From assembly GCA_017306015.1 (NCBI GenBank), contig JAFKJK010000010.1, forward strand, positions 186,001 through 250,000: DNA of 64,000 nucleotides, written 5' to 3'. Source of the DNA: Propionibacteriaceae bacterium (GTDB lineage: Bacteria; Actinomycetota; Actinomycetes; Propionibacteriales; Propionibacteriaceae). The translations under genes and the position numbers were made by a program. Shown here piece after piece: positions 35,362 through 44,849 of the stretch. How positions within the stretch are numbered: the stretch's first letter is position 1; each line of letters opens with the position of its first letter. Under the pieces are notes generated by a model that saw only the letters and a program-made list of their open reading frames with translations, made no database searches and had not been told where the DNA came from.

Positions 35362-36581
35362 GAGCAGCGGACGGAGCCGGCGTCGGCCCGGCCCCCCAGA
35401 TCGGGGTGCTGCTGGCAGCGGTGTTGGTGGTGTACGTGGGACAGACGACCCTGAACCCGGTCATCGCGCCGCTGTCGCGTGAGGTGGGGCTGGCCGCATG
35501 GCAGGTCGGGCTCACGATCAGCACCGCGGCGGCAACCATGGTCGTGGCAAGCCAGTTCTGGGGCCGGAGGGCGGCAAGGTGGGGCACCAAACGGGTGCTC
35601 GTGCTCGCCGGTGCGTCGGCTGCGACGGTCATGGCCGGATTCACCCTGGTGGTCTGGCTCGGGCTGATGGGCGCGATCTCGCAGCCGGTGCTCCTGGCCG
35701 GGTTCCTCGCGTTGCGCGGGCTGGGCTACGGGTTCGCGATCGCGGCCGTCGCCCCGGCGGCGCAGGCCTATCTCGCGGCTGTCACCCCCGACGAGCCGGC
35801 CAGGGTCCGGGCGATGGCGGCCATCGGTGCGAGTCAGGGCATCGCTTCGCTCGTGGGCGCCATCGTCGGAGGATCGCTCGCGGCGCTCGGCCTGATGGCC
35901 GCCCTTGCGGCGGTGCCGGTGCTGTTGGCGGCCGGGACGATCCTTGTCGCCGTCAAGCTGCGTCCGGCGTCCGGCTCGGAGCTGATTCCGGACCCGCCCA
36001 GAGTGCGACCCACGGATCCCCGGGTCTTCCCATACCTGCTGGCTGGTCTTGGTCTCTTCACCGGCTTCGGCTTCATCCAGGTGACTGCCGGTTTCCTGAT
36101 CCAGGACCGGCTCGGCCTTGCGCCGGAGGCCGCCGGGTCTGCGACCGGGATCGGGCTGCTGCTGGCCGGCCTCGGAATGGTGGTGGCGCAGGCCGTCGTG
36201 GTGCCGCGCAGCGGGTGGCCCCCGGGACGGTTGCTGCGGACGGGGTCGCTGGTGTCACTGGCAGGGTTCGCGAGCCTGCTGCCTTCGGGTGGTGCGGCAC
36301 CGCTGGCTGTAGGCATGCTGCTGATCGGTGTAGGTCTCGGCCTGGCGATGCCCGGCTACACGGCCGGACCATCGCTGCGGGTATCCCCGGAGGAGCAGGG
36401 CGGACTCGCAGGTCTCATCGGTGCGACCAACGCGCTCACCTTCGTGATCGCTCCGACGCTGGCGACGCTGCTGTACGGCGTCGATCCGGTCGCTCCGGTT
36501 GTGGTCGCCGTCGGTGTGCTGATCGGTGTCAGCGGGTTCGTCTGGCAGCACCCTGCCTTCCGCCAGGCCAGCGCTGACTGA
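35337..36581 (+). CDS. Major facilitator superfamily transporter in iron operon
   Basis: 414 residues with twelve predicted TM helices. Motif A GRRAARWGTKRV lies between TM2 and TM3, and RGLGYGFAIA follows. Its place after the two ABC halves parallels YbtX-type MFS proteins, suggesting siderophore export or handling, though a drug efflux role is not excluded. The ATG at 35337 is preceded by GCTGAGGG and overlaps the ABC gene by 25 nt. Confidence 0.8.
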   Translation: MDARGAAMRAADGAGVGPAPQIGVLLAAVLVVYVGQTTLNPVIAPLSREVGLAAWQVGLTISTAAATMVVASQFWGRRAARWGTKRVLVLAGASAATVMAGFTLVVWLGLMGAISQPVLLAGFLALRGLGYGFAIAAVAPAAQAYLAAVTPDEPARVRAMAAIGASQGIASLVGAIVGGSLAALGLMAALAAVPVLLAAGTILVAVKLRPASGSELIPDPPRVRPTDPRVFPYLLAGLGLFTGFGFIQVTAGFLIQDRLGLAPEAAGSATGIGLLLAGLGMVVAQAVVVPRSGWPPGRLLRTGSLVSLAGFASLLPSGGAAPLAVGMLLIGVGLGLAMPGYTAGPSLRVSPEEQGGLAGLIGATNALTFVIAPTLATLLYGVDPVAPVVVAVGVLIGVSGFVWQHPAFRQASAD

Positions 36582-36741
36582 TCTCAGGCCGCGGCCCGCC
36601 GGGGACTGCTCGGGGACCTGATTGCTGGAGAGCCGATCGGGTGGCGCGCATCGAGCGAGCTGGAGCCAGCGGCTGAGCGCGTTCTCCAGATGGACTCTCG
36701 AGCGGTCGGGGACGTCAGGGGCGCCCGGTAGGGTGCCGGGC

Positions 36742-37956
36742 GTGAGTGGGGTACTGACGGCGGGCCAGGCGCGGCGGATCATGCTGGCCGCCCAGGGGTT
36801 CGGACGGCCGGCTCCAGCGAGCGTGAACGCCGGCCACCTGCAGCGGGTGATCGACCGGGTCGGCCAATTGCAGATCGATTCGGTTAACGTGGCCGTCCGC
36901 GCCCACTACATGCCGGCGTTCGCCCGGCTGGGCGGCTACGACCGGGAGTTGCTGCACCGAGCCGCCGGCCGGGCGCCGCGCCGGGTGTTCGAGTTCTGGG
37001 GACACGCCGCGGCCCTGATCGACGTCGAACTGCAGCCGGCCTTCCGGTTCCGGATGGAGGCCCACCGCCGAAGCCGGGACGGCTGGAGCCAGCGGCTGCT
37101 CGCCGAGCATCCGGGCCTCGTGGAGAAGGTGTACGCCCAGGTCGCCGAACGTGGTCCGCTCACCGCCCGCCAGGTCGAGCACGACGAGGAACGCCTGCCC
37201 GGCGGCTGGTGGAACTGGTCGGCGGTGAAGCACGCCTGCGAGTGGCTGTTCTACATCGGGGAGCTGACCAGTGCCGGGCGGAACTCCGCGTTCGAGAGGA
37301 TGTACGACCTGCCGGAGCGGGTGATTCCGGCACGGGTGTTCGGCCGGCCGACGCCGAGCGAGGAGGAGGCTCGCCTGATCCTGGCCAGGAGGGCCGCGGC
37401 GGCGCTGGGCGTGTTCACCCCCAACTGGCTGGCGGAGTACTACTACACCGACCGGAAGTCGGCTCCGGGGATGGTCGCGCAACTGGTCGGCAGCGGCGAG
37501 GTGGAGCCGGTCGAGGTCCGGGGCTGGACCCGTCCGGCATATCTGTGGACGGCGGCGGCCCGTCCGCGCCGATTGCACGTCGATGCGCTGGTGGCGCCGT
37601 TCGACTCGCTGGTGTTCGATCGGGACCGGCTGGTCGAGACCTTCGACGTGCACTACCGGATCGGCTTGTACACCCCCGCTGACCAGCGGGTTCACGGCTA
37701 CTACGTCTACCTGTTCGTGATGGACGACCAGATCGCGGCCCGTGTCGACCTGAAGGCGGATCGGAAGGCGGGACGGCTGCTGGTCCAGTCCGCGTGGCTC
37801 GAGGACGGGGCTGTGGAGGCGGCCACAGCCGTCCGGCTGGCGGCAGAGCTGTGGCGAATGGCGGCCTGGCTGGACCTGTCGGACGTCGTGGTCGTGCCGC
37901 GGGGTGACCTGGCTGCGGCGCTGGCGGGCGCCGTCGCCGCCATTCCCGAGGTGTGA
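36742..37956 (+). CDS. YcaQ/AlkX-type winged-helix DNA glycosylase
   Basis: 404-residue member of the HTH_42 (YcaQ) family, which includes interstrand-crosslink-unhooking glycosylases. Signatures include ARRIMLAAQGF, RVGQLQIDSVNVAVRAHYMPAFARLG (split across the N-terminal helices), FEFWGHAAALI and VAPFDSLVFDRDR with the catalytic-region LVAPFDSL. A role in alkylation or crosslink repair follows from the family. GTG 36742 is 7 nt after TAGGGT, a leaderless-type start. Confidence 0.85.
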   Translation: MSGVLTAGQARRIMLAAQGFGRPAPASVNAGHLQRVIDRVGQLQIDSVNVAVRAHYMPAFARLGGYDRELLHRAAGRAPRRVFEFWGHAAALIDVELQPAFRFRMEAHRRSRDGWSQRLLAEHPGLVEKVYAQVAERGPLTARQVEHDEERLPGGWWNWSAVKHACEWLFYIGELTSAGRNSAFERMYDLPERVIPARVFGRPTPSEEEARLILARRAAAALGVFTPNWLAEYYYTDRKSAPGMVAQLVGSGEVEPVEVRGWTRPAYLWTAAARPRRLHVDALVAPFDSLVFDRDRLVETFDVHYRIGLYTPADQRVHGYYVYLFVMDDQIAARVDLKADRKAGRLLVQSAWLEDGAVEAATAVRLAAELWRMAAWLDLSDVVVVPRGDLAAALAGAVAAIPEV

Positions 37957-37959
37957 ACT

Positions 37960-37986
37960 GTTAGCAGTCCGTAATCCGCTGGTTAC
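37960..37986 (+). promoter_or_regulatory. GlnR-like half-site array upstream of amino-acid ABC operon
   Basis: GTTAG (37960), GTAAT (37971) and GTTAC (37982) are spaced n6, giving the same 11-bp phasing as at amtB; the reverse strand reads GTAAC-n6-ATTAC-n6-CTAAC. A -10-like TAAGCT lies at 37998-38003. Confidence 0.45.
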
Positions 37987-38052
37987 GCACCGTTGGGTAA
38001 GCTTCGCCCGTTCCCGAGCCCGGGAGTGTCTCCTGGAAGGTCCTATTCGACG

Positions 38053-38883
38053 ATGAGACTGAACAAGTTCTCCGCAGTGGCCGCCGGCGTCGCGGCCCTT
38101 GCGCTTTCGCTCGCCGGCTGCGCCGGCGGCAGCCCGGCTTCTTCTCCGTCGGTGGGTGGCAACGCACCGGCGACCAGCGGCGCCGCCGACCTGAGCCTGG
38201 TCACACCCGGCACCCTCACGGTGTGCTCGGACGTGCCGTACGCCCCGTTCGAGGTCGAGGACGCGAACTCGCCGAGCGGTTACAGCGGCTTCGACATCGA
38301 GGTGATGGACGGTGTCGCCAAGAAGCTCGGCCTGACCCTGAAGGTCATCGATTCCGATTTCGACGCGTTGCAGTCGGGGACCGTGCTGGTCGCCAACCAG
38401 TGCGACCTCGCCGCGTCCGCGATGACGATCACCGAGGATCGCAAGAAGAACCTCGATTTCTCCGACCCTTACTACGACTCGCTGCAGTCGCTGCTGACGA
38501 AGACGGACTCCGGCATCACCAGCCTTGCGGGCACGGCCGGCAAGACGATCGGCGTCCAGAAGGGGACGACCGGCAAGAGCTATGCGACCAAGAACGCCCC
38601 GTCGAGCGCCAAGATCGTGGACTTCCCGTCCGACGGCGAGTTGTGGCCCGCGATCCAGGCCGGCCAGATCGACGCCATCCTGCAGGACCAGCCGGTGAAC
38701 CACACCCACGAGGTGGCCGATCCGAGCTACAAGATCGTCGAGACCTACAACACCGACGAGCAGTACGGATTCGCTTTCGCCAAGGGCAAGAAGCCGGCCC
38801 TGCTTGCCGCCGTCAACGCCCAGCTCAAGACGATGCGTTCTGACGGCTCGTACGACGCCCTGTACAAGAAGTACTTCGGCTGA
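38053..38883 (+). CDS. Polar amino-acid ABC transporter substrate-binding lipoprotein
   Basis: 276 residues. The signal ends in lipobox LAGC, followed by a Ser/Ala/Pro linker. The SBP_bac_3 domain shows CSDVPYAPFEVED, GFDIEVMDGVAKKLGL, and SAMTITEDRKKNLDFSDPYY, the signature of amino-acid binders. The exact substrate (Glu/Gln/Cys/His class) cannot be decided. It leads the operon with permease and ATPase genes. A stable hairpin follows the stop. Confidence 0.9.
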   Translation: MRLNKFSAVAAGVAALALSLAGCAGGSPASSPSVGGNAPATSGAADLSLVTPGTLTVCSDVPYAPFEVEDANSPSGYSGFDIEVMDGVAKKLGLTLKVIDSDFDALQSGTVLVANQCDLAASAMTITEDRKKNLDFSDPYYDSLQSLLTKTDSGITSLAGTAGKTIGVQKGTTGKSYATKNAPSSAKIVDFPSDGELWPAIQAGQIDAILQDQPVNHTHEVADPSYKIVETYNTDEQYGFAFAKGKKPALLAAVNAQLKTMRSDGSYDALYKKYFG

Positions 38884-38889
38884 TTCTCC

Positions 38890-38923
38890 CCTGACGGGCC
38901 GGCGGCGGTGCCGGCTCGTCAGG
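38890..38923 (+). terminator. Intercistronic hairpin after substrate-binding gene
   Basis: A 14-bp stem (CCTGACGGGCCGGC with one G-U pair) and 6-nt loop lie between the binding-protein and permease genes. Such hairpins often partially terminate or stabilise the upstream message so that binding protein exceeds permease. Confidence 0.6.
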
Positions 38924-38948
38924 TCCCATCTCGTTCAGAGGGGGTCTC

Positions 38949-39749
38949 TTGAGTGTGCTCTACCTGAGGCCGACCGTCAGGGATCGTGCCGGCAAGTGGG
39001 CGTCGTACGCGGTAGGCGTCGCTGTCCTGGCGGTCGTCGCCTTCACGGCCGACTGGCCGACCATCATGCACCAGTTCTTCAATCTGGAAGTCGCCGCGCA
39101 GATGTGGCCTGCGATCGTCACAGTGGCGCTGAAGAACACGCTCTGGATGACGTTCGCGAGTTTCGTCCTCGGCATGTCGCTCGCCATCGTGCTCGCCGTG
39201 CTGAAGGTGGCCGGCGGCCCGCTGGGGTGGTTCGCCGTCGTCTTCATCGAGTTCTTCCGCGGAATCCCCGCGCTGCTGACGATCTTCGGAGCGGCCTTCG
39301 TCATCCCGATCGCCTTCGGCGGTTTCAAGATCCCCGGCGACCGGGTCGGTGCAGCGATTCTCGGCCTCACGCTGGTGACGGGCGCCTACGGCGCGGAGAT
39401 CATCCGTGCCGGCATTCAGGCGGTTCCCCGGGGTCAGTTGGAGGCCGCGCGATCGTTGGGCATGGGTTCGGGCCAGACCACCTTCTGGATCGTGCTGCCG
39501 CAGGCCCTCCGAATCGTGATCCCGCCCATGACCAACGAACTGGTGATGCTGCTCAAGGACAGCTCACTGGTCTTCATCGTGGGCCTCGGCGTCTTCGAGA
39601 AGGAACTGACCACGTTCGGCCGCGACGCGTTGAGCACGACCGGTAGCCCGACGCCGCTGTTCATGGTGGCGATCGCCTACCTGGTGATCACCCTGCCGTT
39701 GACCTATCTGGTCGGCCTGCTGGAGAAGAGATTGGATACGAAGCGATGA
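38949..39749 (+). CDS. Polar amino-acid ABC transporter permease
   Basis: 266 residues with five or six TM helices and the HEQRO-family EAA loop: [21 protein letters not shown] followed by [18 protein letters not shown] 38949 follows an AGAGGGGG site; GTG 38955 is an alternative. The stop overlaps the ATPase ATG by 4 nt. Confidence 0.92.
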   Translation: MSVLYLRPTVRDRAGKWASYAVGVAVLAVVAFTADWPTIMHQFFNLEVAAQMWPAIVTVALKNTLWMTFASFVLGMSLAIVLAVLKVAGGPLGWFAVVFIEFFRGIPALLTIFGAAFVIPIAFGGFKIPGDRVGAAILGLTLVTGAYGAEIIRAGIQAVPRGQLEAARSLGMGSGQTTFWIVLPQALRIVIPPMTNELVMLLKDSSLVFIVGLGVFEKELTTFGRDALSTTGSPTPLFMVAIAYLVITLPLTYLVGLLEKRLDTKR

Positions 39750-40555
39750 GCAACGTCTTCCCGGATCTCGAATCCAGCGCCCCGCCGGTCGTGATCACCG
39801 ACCTGCACAAGAGCTTCGGCGACAACGAGGTACTGAAGGGAATCGACCTCACGGTCGCCCAGGGCGAGGTGGTCTGCGTGATCGGCCCGTCCGGCTCCGG
39901 CAAGTCGACCCTGCTGCGCTGCATCAACCTGCTCGAGATGCCGACGAGCGGCTCGATCAGGCTCCTCGGTGCGGAGATGACCGACCCTGATGTGGAGCTC
40001 AACCAGGTCCGCACGCATGTCGGAATGGTGTTCCAGTCGTTCAACCTGTTCCCGAACATGACCGCGATCGGCAACTGCATCATCGCCCAGCGCCAGGTGC
40101 TCAAGCGGTCGAAGGCCGAGGCCATCGAGATCGCGAAGCGGAACCTGGAACTGGTCGGCCTGGCGGACCGGATGAGCTACCACCCAGCGCAGCTCTCAGG
40201 TGGCCAGCAGCAGCGGGTCGCGATCGCCCGGGCGCTCTCGATGGACCCGAAGGTGATGCTCTTCGACGAGCCCACCGCGGCCCTCGATCCCGAGCTCGTC
40301 GGTGACGTGCTGGCGGTCATGAGGGATCTCGCCGAGGCCGGCATGACGATGGTCGTGGTGACGCACGAGATGCTGTTCGCCCGGGACGTGTCGGACCGGA
40401 CGATCTTCATGGACGGTGGCGTCATCGTCGAGGAGGGCCCGTCCGCCGAACTGGTCGTCGCGCCGCGGGAGAAGCGGACGCAGGTGTTCCTCAAGCGGGT
40501 CCTCGACCCGACCCACGTCGAGGACTCCGAGCTCGGCGAGCTCGAACCCGACTGA
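39746..40555 (+). CDS. Polar amino-acid ABC transporter ATPase
   Basis: 269 residues. Walker [11 protein letters not shown]-loop [11 protein letters not shown], signature [15 protein letters not shown], Walker [14 protein letters not shown] and switch His in VVVTHEM are intact and match GlnQ/HisP-type subunits. It completes the transporter. The acidic C-terminus extends about 20 residues past the usual end. REP-like repeats begin 44 nt downstream. Confidence 0.93.
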   Translation: MSNVFPDLESSAPPVVITDLHKSFGDNEVLKGIDLTVAQGEVVCVIGPSGSGKSTLLRCINLLEMPTSGSIRLLGAEMTDPDVELNQVRTHVGMVFQSFNLFPNMTAIGNCIIAQRQVLKRSKAEAIEIAKRNLELVGLADRMSYHPAQLSGGQQQRVAIARALSMDPKVMLFDEPTAALDPELVGDVLAVMRDLAEAGMTMVVVTHEMLFARDVSDRTIFMDGGVIVEEGPSAELVVAPREKRTQVFLKRVLDPTHVEDSELGELEPD

Positions 40556-40598
40556 TCCCGGGCGGCCGCGTGGCACGGTGTCATCGCGGCGGACGCCG

Positions 40599-40677
40599 GT
40601 CGTCCCGGCGACCACCGGGAGCTCGTCGGTGTTGCTGGTTGTTGCGGGGTCAGATCCCGGGTCGAGCCCGGGATGAC
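40599..40677. repeat. REP/BIME-like doublet
   Basis: 79 bp. GTCGTCCCGGCG with its partner CCGGGAGC at the left faces GATCCCGGG..CCCGGGATGAC at the right, around a 29-nt spacer. The ends are the same inverted motif as at 21579-21762. Confidence 0.6.
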
Positions 40678-40740
40678 GGCTGTCTGGGCGTGACTGGTCC
40701 GGACAGCTGTGTGGCTGATCCGCTGCGGGGCTGGCCAACT

Positions 40741-40809
40741 GCCGTCCCGGCGGAAGCCGGGATCTTCGTCTGGCTTGTGGCGACGATCCCGGGTCGGGCC
40801 CGGGATGAC
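40741..40809. repeat. REP/BIME-like doublet, second copy
   Basis: 69 bp. GCCGTCCCGGCGGAAGCCGG with GATC at the left faces GATCCCGGG..CCCGGGATGAC at the right. It repeats the arrangement 140 bp earlier, between the ABC operon and the convergent deacylase gene. Confidence 0.6.
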
Positions 40810-40827
40810 CGCTACCTGTCTGCCCGG

Positions 40828-41313
40828 CTACGCCTGGGTGACGTCCTCGACCGGGGCGCCGGTGAGGGCGACCAGTTCGCCCGGGCTGAGTGGGAAGACG
40901 GCGTGCGGGTGGCCGGCCGCCGCCCAGATCTCGGCGAAGCGGAACAACTCGCGGTCGACCAGGACCACCGGAGGAGCCGTGTGGGCGACGGGGGAGACCC
41001 CTCCGATCGAGAAGCCGGTGGACGCCTTGACGAAGTCCGCGTCCGCGCCTCCGATGTCGCCGACAAGGGCGGCTACCTTCTTCTCGTCGACGCGCTGGTC
41101 GCCGGAGGTGACGACCAGCACGGCCCCGTCGTCGCTCAACCGCCGGAACACAATGCTCTTGGCAATCTGGCCGAGTTCGACGCCGAGGGCGGCGGCTGCG
41201 TCCGCCGCGGTCCGACCGGTCACCGGCAGCATCACGACATCGTGGGGATGGCCGAACTCGGCCAGCTTCGCGGCGACGCGGCGGACACCGTCCGACATTG
41301 GGGCTTCGGTCAT
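40828..41313 (-). CDS. YbaK/ProX-type aminoacyl-tRNA deacylase
   Basis: 161 residues with the YbaK fold. Features are LGVELGQIAKSIVFR, with the conserved catalytic Lys in IAKSIVF, and GGVSPVAH, which lines the acyl site. Such proteins hydrolyse mischarged tRNAs, often Cys-tRNA-Pro. Specificity is not determined here. ATG 41313 is used; ATG 41322 is possible. Confidence 0.85.
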   Translation of the reverse strand: MTEAPMSDGVRRVAAKLAEFGHPHDVVMLPVTGRTAADAAAALGVELGQIAKSIVFRRLSDDGAVLVVTSGDQRVDEKKVAALVGDIGGADADFVKASTGFSIGGVSPVAHTAPPVVLVDRELFRFAEIWAAAGHPHAVFPLSPGELVALTGAPVEDVTQA

Positions 41314-41520
41314 GCGGGCCATCCTGCCAGCGGTCGTCCTCGACGATCGGAATTGCGCGCTCGATTGAGATCTGGGCCCGGAAACCCCTTGATGCGGCCA
41401 TCGACAGTGCAAATCCGCTCGGGACTGGTGGGCATCGACGGTGACGGTCGTGCCGCGCGGAGGCGGTGGGAGAAGTGCGCGGGCTCAACCCGAATCCCAG
41501 GCAGCCGCCGGCAGTGCCGA

Positions 41521-41539
41521 TAAGGGAAGGCTAGCCTAA
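41521..41539 (+). promoter_or_regulatory. DtxR/IdeR box upstream of siderophore-interacting protein gene
   Basis: TAAGGGAAGGCTAGCCTAA matches the 19-bp DtxR/IdeR consensus at 15 of 19 positions and lies 26 nt upstream of the ATG. Iron repression is predicted, matching the ABC operon 10 kb away. Confidence 0.7.
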
Positions 41540-41565
41540 GTAACCTGACCGAAGAGAGGAACCCC

Positions 41566-42315
41566 ATGACCTCGACCCAGACGGCCGGCTTCGAGACCGT
41601 CGCGCTCGACACCGCCCTGCGTCCTGCCGAGCTGGTCGGCCGCGAGTGGCTGACGGACGGCTACGTACGCATCCGGGTTGCGGGCGAGGCACTGGTCGGA
41701 TTCAGCGCCCCCGGCGCGGACGACCACGTCCGGCTGTTCTTCGCTCCCGCCGGCGCCGGCGTGCCTGGGACAGCGGAGGAGTGGCGGGAATTCCCCAGTC
41801 GCGAGTACACACCGCTGAACGCAGACGCCAGAGCCGGCTGGGTCGAGTTCGACTTCGTGATCCACGGGGACGGTCCGGGTTCGGCCTGGGCGGCGCAGGC
41901 TCCGATCGGTGCTGGTGTCGCCGTCGCCGGGCCACGGCGAAGCAACGCCGTCGCGGGTGAGCCGGACGCCTGGTTCCTCGCCGGTGACGAGACCGCCGTC
42001 CCTGCGATCACCCGGTTCCTGCGCGCCCGGCGTCCGGGTACGCCGGCTCGAGTGATCGTGGAGGTGGCTCCGGAGAACGAGCTTATTCCGATCCCGGCCG
42101 ATCCGGCGTCCGAGGTGACGGTGGTCGTCCGCGGCGACCGTTCTCTCGCGGACGCCCTGGCCGCACTCGGCGCGGACGATCGTCCGGCCGGGGCAGTGCT
42201 CGGCTACGTCGCCGCCGAAGCCGGCGTCGTCCCGGTCGCCCGTGACCTGCTGCTGGATCGCTGGGGACTCCCGGCCGAGGCCGTGATCACCAAGGGCTAC
42301 TGGCGTCGCGACTGA
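41566..42315 (+). CDS. Siderophore-interacting protein (SIP family flavin reductase)
   Basis: 249 residues. SREYTPLN is the FAD-binding RxYT motif, ATSP-like DETAVPAITRFL binds NAD(P)H pyrophosphate, and the C-terminus ITKGYWRRD is the SIP hallmark. It reduces ferric siderophores to release iron. In mycobacteria a SIP domain is fused to IrtA; here it stands alone behind its own DtxR box. A GAAGAGAGGA site precedes the ATG. Confidence 0.93.
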   Translation: MTSTQTAGFETVALDTALRPAELVGREWLTDGYVRIRVAGEALVGFSAPGADDHVRLFFAPAGAGVPGTAEEWREFPSREYTPLNADARAGWVEFDFVIHGDGPGSAWAAQAPIGAGVAVAGPRRSNAVAGEPDAWFLAGDETAVPAITRFLRARRPGTPARVIVEVAPENELIPIPADPASEVTVVVRGDRSLADALAALGADDRPAGAVLGYVAAEAGVVPVARDLLLDRWGLPAEAVITKGYWRRD

Positions 42316-42345
42316 ACTCCCGCTCACGAACAGCCTCCCGTCCGC

Positions 42346-42414
42346 TGAACGCCTCCGTTTCCGTCGAATGCCTCTGCCCAGGAGGAGGCGAATGACCGGA
42401 AGGGAGGCGCTCGG
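42346..42414. repeat. Dispersed hairpin repeat, copy 2
   Basis: Inverted-repeat element with CGCCTCC..TTCCGTC pairing GACCGGAAGGGAGGCG, and TGCCTC pairing GAGG with an AGGCG turn. Shares GGCGAATGACCGGAA with copy 1 at 29260. Located after the siderophore-interacting protein gene. Confidence 0.65.
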
Positions 42415-42508
42415 CGTCGATGCGGCACTGAGACGTTCGACGCGAGACGCGGGTCAGGGTCAGGGTCAGGGACAGTCCCGCTGCTCGTGGTTCCCCTAGG
42501 ATCAGCGG

Positions 42509-44296
42509 GTGATCACCCGCATGTCGCAGCTGTTCTTCCGCACGCTCCGAGAGGACCCGGCGGACGCCGAGGTGCCCAGCCACCGCTGGCTGGTCCGGGC
42601 CGGCTACATCCGGCGAGCCGCGCCCGGCATCTACTCCTGGCTGCCGCTGGGCCTGCGGGTGCTGGCGAACGTCGAGCAGGTCGTCCGCGAGGAGATGGAC
42701 GCGATCGGTGCGCAGGAGGTGCGCTTCCCCGCGCTGCTGCCGCGTGAGCCCTACGAGGCCACGAACCGCTGGACGGAGTACGGTCCCAATCTGTTCCGAC
42801 TGAAGGACCGCAAGGGCGGCGACTACCTGCTGGGGCCCACCCACGAGGAGATGTTCACCCTGGTGGTGAAGGACCTGTACTCCTCCTACAAGGATCTGCC
42901 GCTGGCGCTGTACCAGATCCAGACCAAGTACCGGGACGAGGCCCGTCCCCGCGCGGGCCTGCTGCGCGGCCGCGAGTTCGTGATGAAGGACTCCTACTCC
43001 TTCGACGTGGACGACGCCGGGCTCGACGCCTCCTACGAGGCCCATCGGCAGGCCTACATCAGGATCTTCGACCGGCTCGGCTTCGAGTACGTCATCGTCA
43101 AGGCCACGTCGGGGGCGATGGGTGGCTCGGCATCCGAGGAGTTCCTCGCGATCGCCCCCAACGGCGAGGACACCTTCGTCCGTTCGCCCGGCGGCTACGC
43201 GGCCAACGTCGAAGCCGTCCAGGTGGCGCCGCCGCCCGAGCAGGACGCGAGCGGCATCGGGCCTGTCCGCAACGTCGACACGCCGCGGACGGGGACCATC
43301 GCCGAGCTGGTCGATGCCGCGAACGCGAAGTTCCCCCGTCCGGACCGGGCGTGGACGGCCGCCGACACGCTGAAGAACGTGGTCTTCAAGCTCACCAACC
43401 CCGACGGCACCACCGACCTGCTCGTCGTCGGACTGCCCGGCGACCGGGACGTCGATCTCAAGCGCCTGGACGCAGCGGTCGCCCCGGCCGAGGCCACCCC
43501 GGTGACCGACGACGACTTCGCCGCCAATCCGGGCCTGGTGAAGGGCTACATCGGCCCGGTCCGGGTCACCGACGCCGGCCCGGTCCAGTACCTCGGGGTC
43601 GACGGCGAGGCGAAGATCCGCTACCTGCTCGACCCGCGGGTCGTGTCCGGGACCTCCTGGATCACCGGCGCCAACGTCGTCGACACCCACCAGGTCGACG
43701 TGGTGGCCGGACGGGACTTCGCCGGCGACGGCGTCCTCGACGTCGCCGAGATCCGGGAGGGCGACCCGGCACCCGACGGCTCCGGCCCGCTCACGCTCGC
43801 CCGCGGGATCGAGATGGGCCACATCTTCCAGCTCGGACGCAAGTACGCCGAAGCGCTCGGGCTGAAGGTGCTCGACGAGAACGGGAAGCTGGTCACGGTG
43901 ACCATGGGCTCCTACGGCATCGGGGTCTCCCGGGCCGTCGCCGCGGTCGCCGAGGGCACCTGCGACGAGCGCGGCCTCGCGTGGCCGCGCGAACTGGCCC
44001 CCTTCGACATCCAGGTGCTGGCCACCGGCAAGGGCGTCGAGATCGAGGAGGCCGCCGTGCAACTGGCCGAGGACCTGGACGCCGCCGGTCTGAAGGTCCT
44101 GCTGGACGACCGCAAGGCGAGTCCCGGGGTGAAGTTCACCGACGCCGAGGTGATGGGCATGCCCACGTCCGTCGTGGTCGGACGGGGGCTGGCCGACGGT
44201 CTCGTCGAGGTACGCGACCGCGCCAGCGGCGAGCGGGAGGAAGTACCCCTCGCCGACGCGGTGGCCCACCTTCTGGCTGTCGTGCACAACCGTTAG
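42509..44296 (+). CDS. proS: Prolyl-tRNA synthetase
   Basis: 595-residue bacterial-type ProRS. Motif 2 ([18 protein letters not shown]) and motif 3 ([14 protein letters not shown]) carry the class II core, and about 180 residues between them form the INS editing domain. [11 protein letters not shown] and GPTHEE are typical. The C-terminal anticodon-binding domain ends the chain. GTG 42509 gives the family N-terminus [20 protein letters not shown]; it is 6 nt after TAGGAT, consistent with a leaderless mRNA. Confidence 0.97.
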   Translation: MITRMSQLFFRTLREDPADAEVPSHRWLVRAGYIRRAAPGIYSWLPLGLRVLANVEQVVREEMDAIGAQEVRFPALLPREPYEATNRWTEYGPNLFRLKDRKGGDYLLGPTHEEMFTLVVKDLYSSYKDLPLALYQIQTKYRDEARPRAGLLRGREFVMKDSYSFDVDDAGLDASYEAHRQAYIRIFDRLGFEYVIVKATSGAMGGSASEEFLAIAPNGEDTFVRSPGGYAANVEAVQVAPPPEQDASGIGPVRNVDTPRTGTIAELVDAANAKFPRPDRAWTAADTLKNVVFKLTNPDGTTDLLVVGLPGDRDVDLKRLDAAVAPAEATPVTDDDFAANPGLVKGYIGPVRVTDAGPVQYLGVDGEAKIRYLLDPRVVSGTSWITGANVVDTHQVDVVAGRDFAGDGVLDVAEIREGDPAPDGSGPLTLARGIEMGHIFQLGRKYAEALGLKVLDENGKLVTVTMGSYGIGVSRAVAAVAEGTCDERGLAWPRELAPFDIQVLATGKGVEIEEAAVQLAEDLDAAGLKVLLDDRKASPGVKFTDAEVMGMPTSVVVGRGLADGLVEVRDRASGEREEVPLADAVAHLLAVVHNR

Positions 44297-44359
44297 GCTG
44301 GGGGCCGCAACCGGACGCGAGTCCGGACAACCGCACGTCACAACTGGATCGGGGCAGTC

Positions 44360-44848
44360 ATGGACGCCACACAGCTCGGCAGGCTGGTCGCGCCGGTGGC
44401 GACCGCCCACGGCCTGGAACTCGACCGCTGCGAGGTGCAGGCGGCTGGCAAGCGGTCGATCGTCCGGGTGTTCCTGGACGGCGACGGACCGGACGGGCGC
44501 GGACCATCGCTCGACCAGATCGCCGAAGCCACCCGCAGTATCTCCGCAGCCCTGGACGACGCCGACGTGACCAACGGGCGTCCCTACACCCTCGAGGTCT
44601 CCTCGCGCGGCGTCGGGCGACCCCTGGTCGAGGCGAAGCACTTCCGCCGCAACATCGGCCGGCTGGTGCGCCTGGACCTGGCCGACGGAGCGGTCACCGG
44701 ACGGATCGTCGCCCAGGCCGGTGACACCGTCGAACTGGACGTGGACGGCACCCGGCGCGTGATCCTGTTGGACGGGATCGGCAAGGCCCTGGTGCAGGTG
44801 GAGTTGAACCGGCCTGTGGCTGGCGAGGATGAGGACGAGGAGGCCTGA
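44360..44848 (+). CDS. rimP: Ribosome maturation factor RimP
   Basis: 162 residues. RimP assists 30S maturation. Family segments include [34 protein letters not shown] and an acidic C-terminus (GEDEDEEA). It begins the rimP-nusA-ylxR-infB order with nusA starting 1 nt after its stop. Confidence 0.95.
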   Translation: MDATQLGRLVAPVATAHGLELDRCEVQAAGKRSIVRVFLDGDGPDGRGPSLDQIAEATRSISAALDDADVTNGRPYTLEVSSRGVGRPLVEAKHFRRNIGRLVRLDLADGAVTGRIVAQAGDTVELDVDGTRRVILLDGIGKALVQVELNRPVAGEDEDEEA

Positions 44849-44849
44849 G

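Noticed and set aside
31823..36581. Drug efflux cassette
   Set aside because: The MFS and exporter-fold ABC genes could suggest this, but the DtxR box and heterodimer arrangement favour siderophore import.
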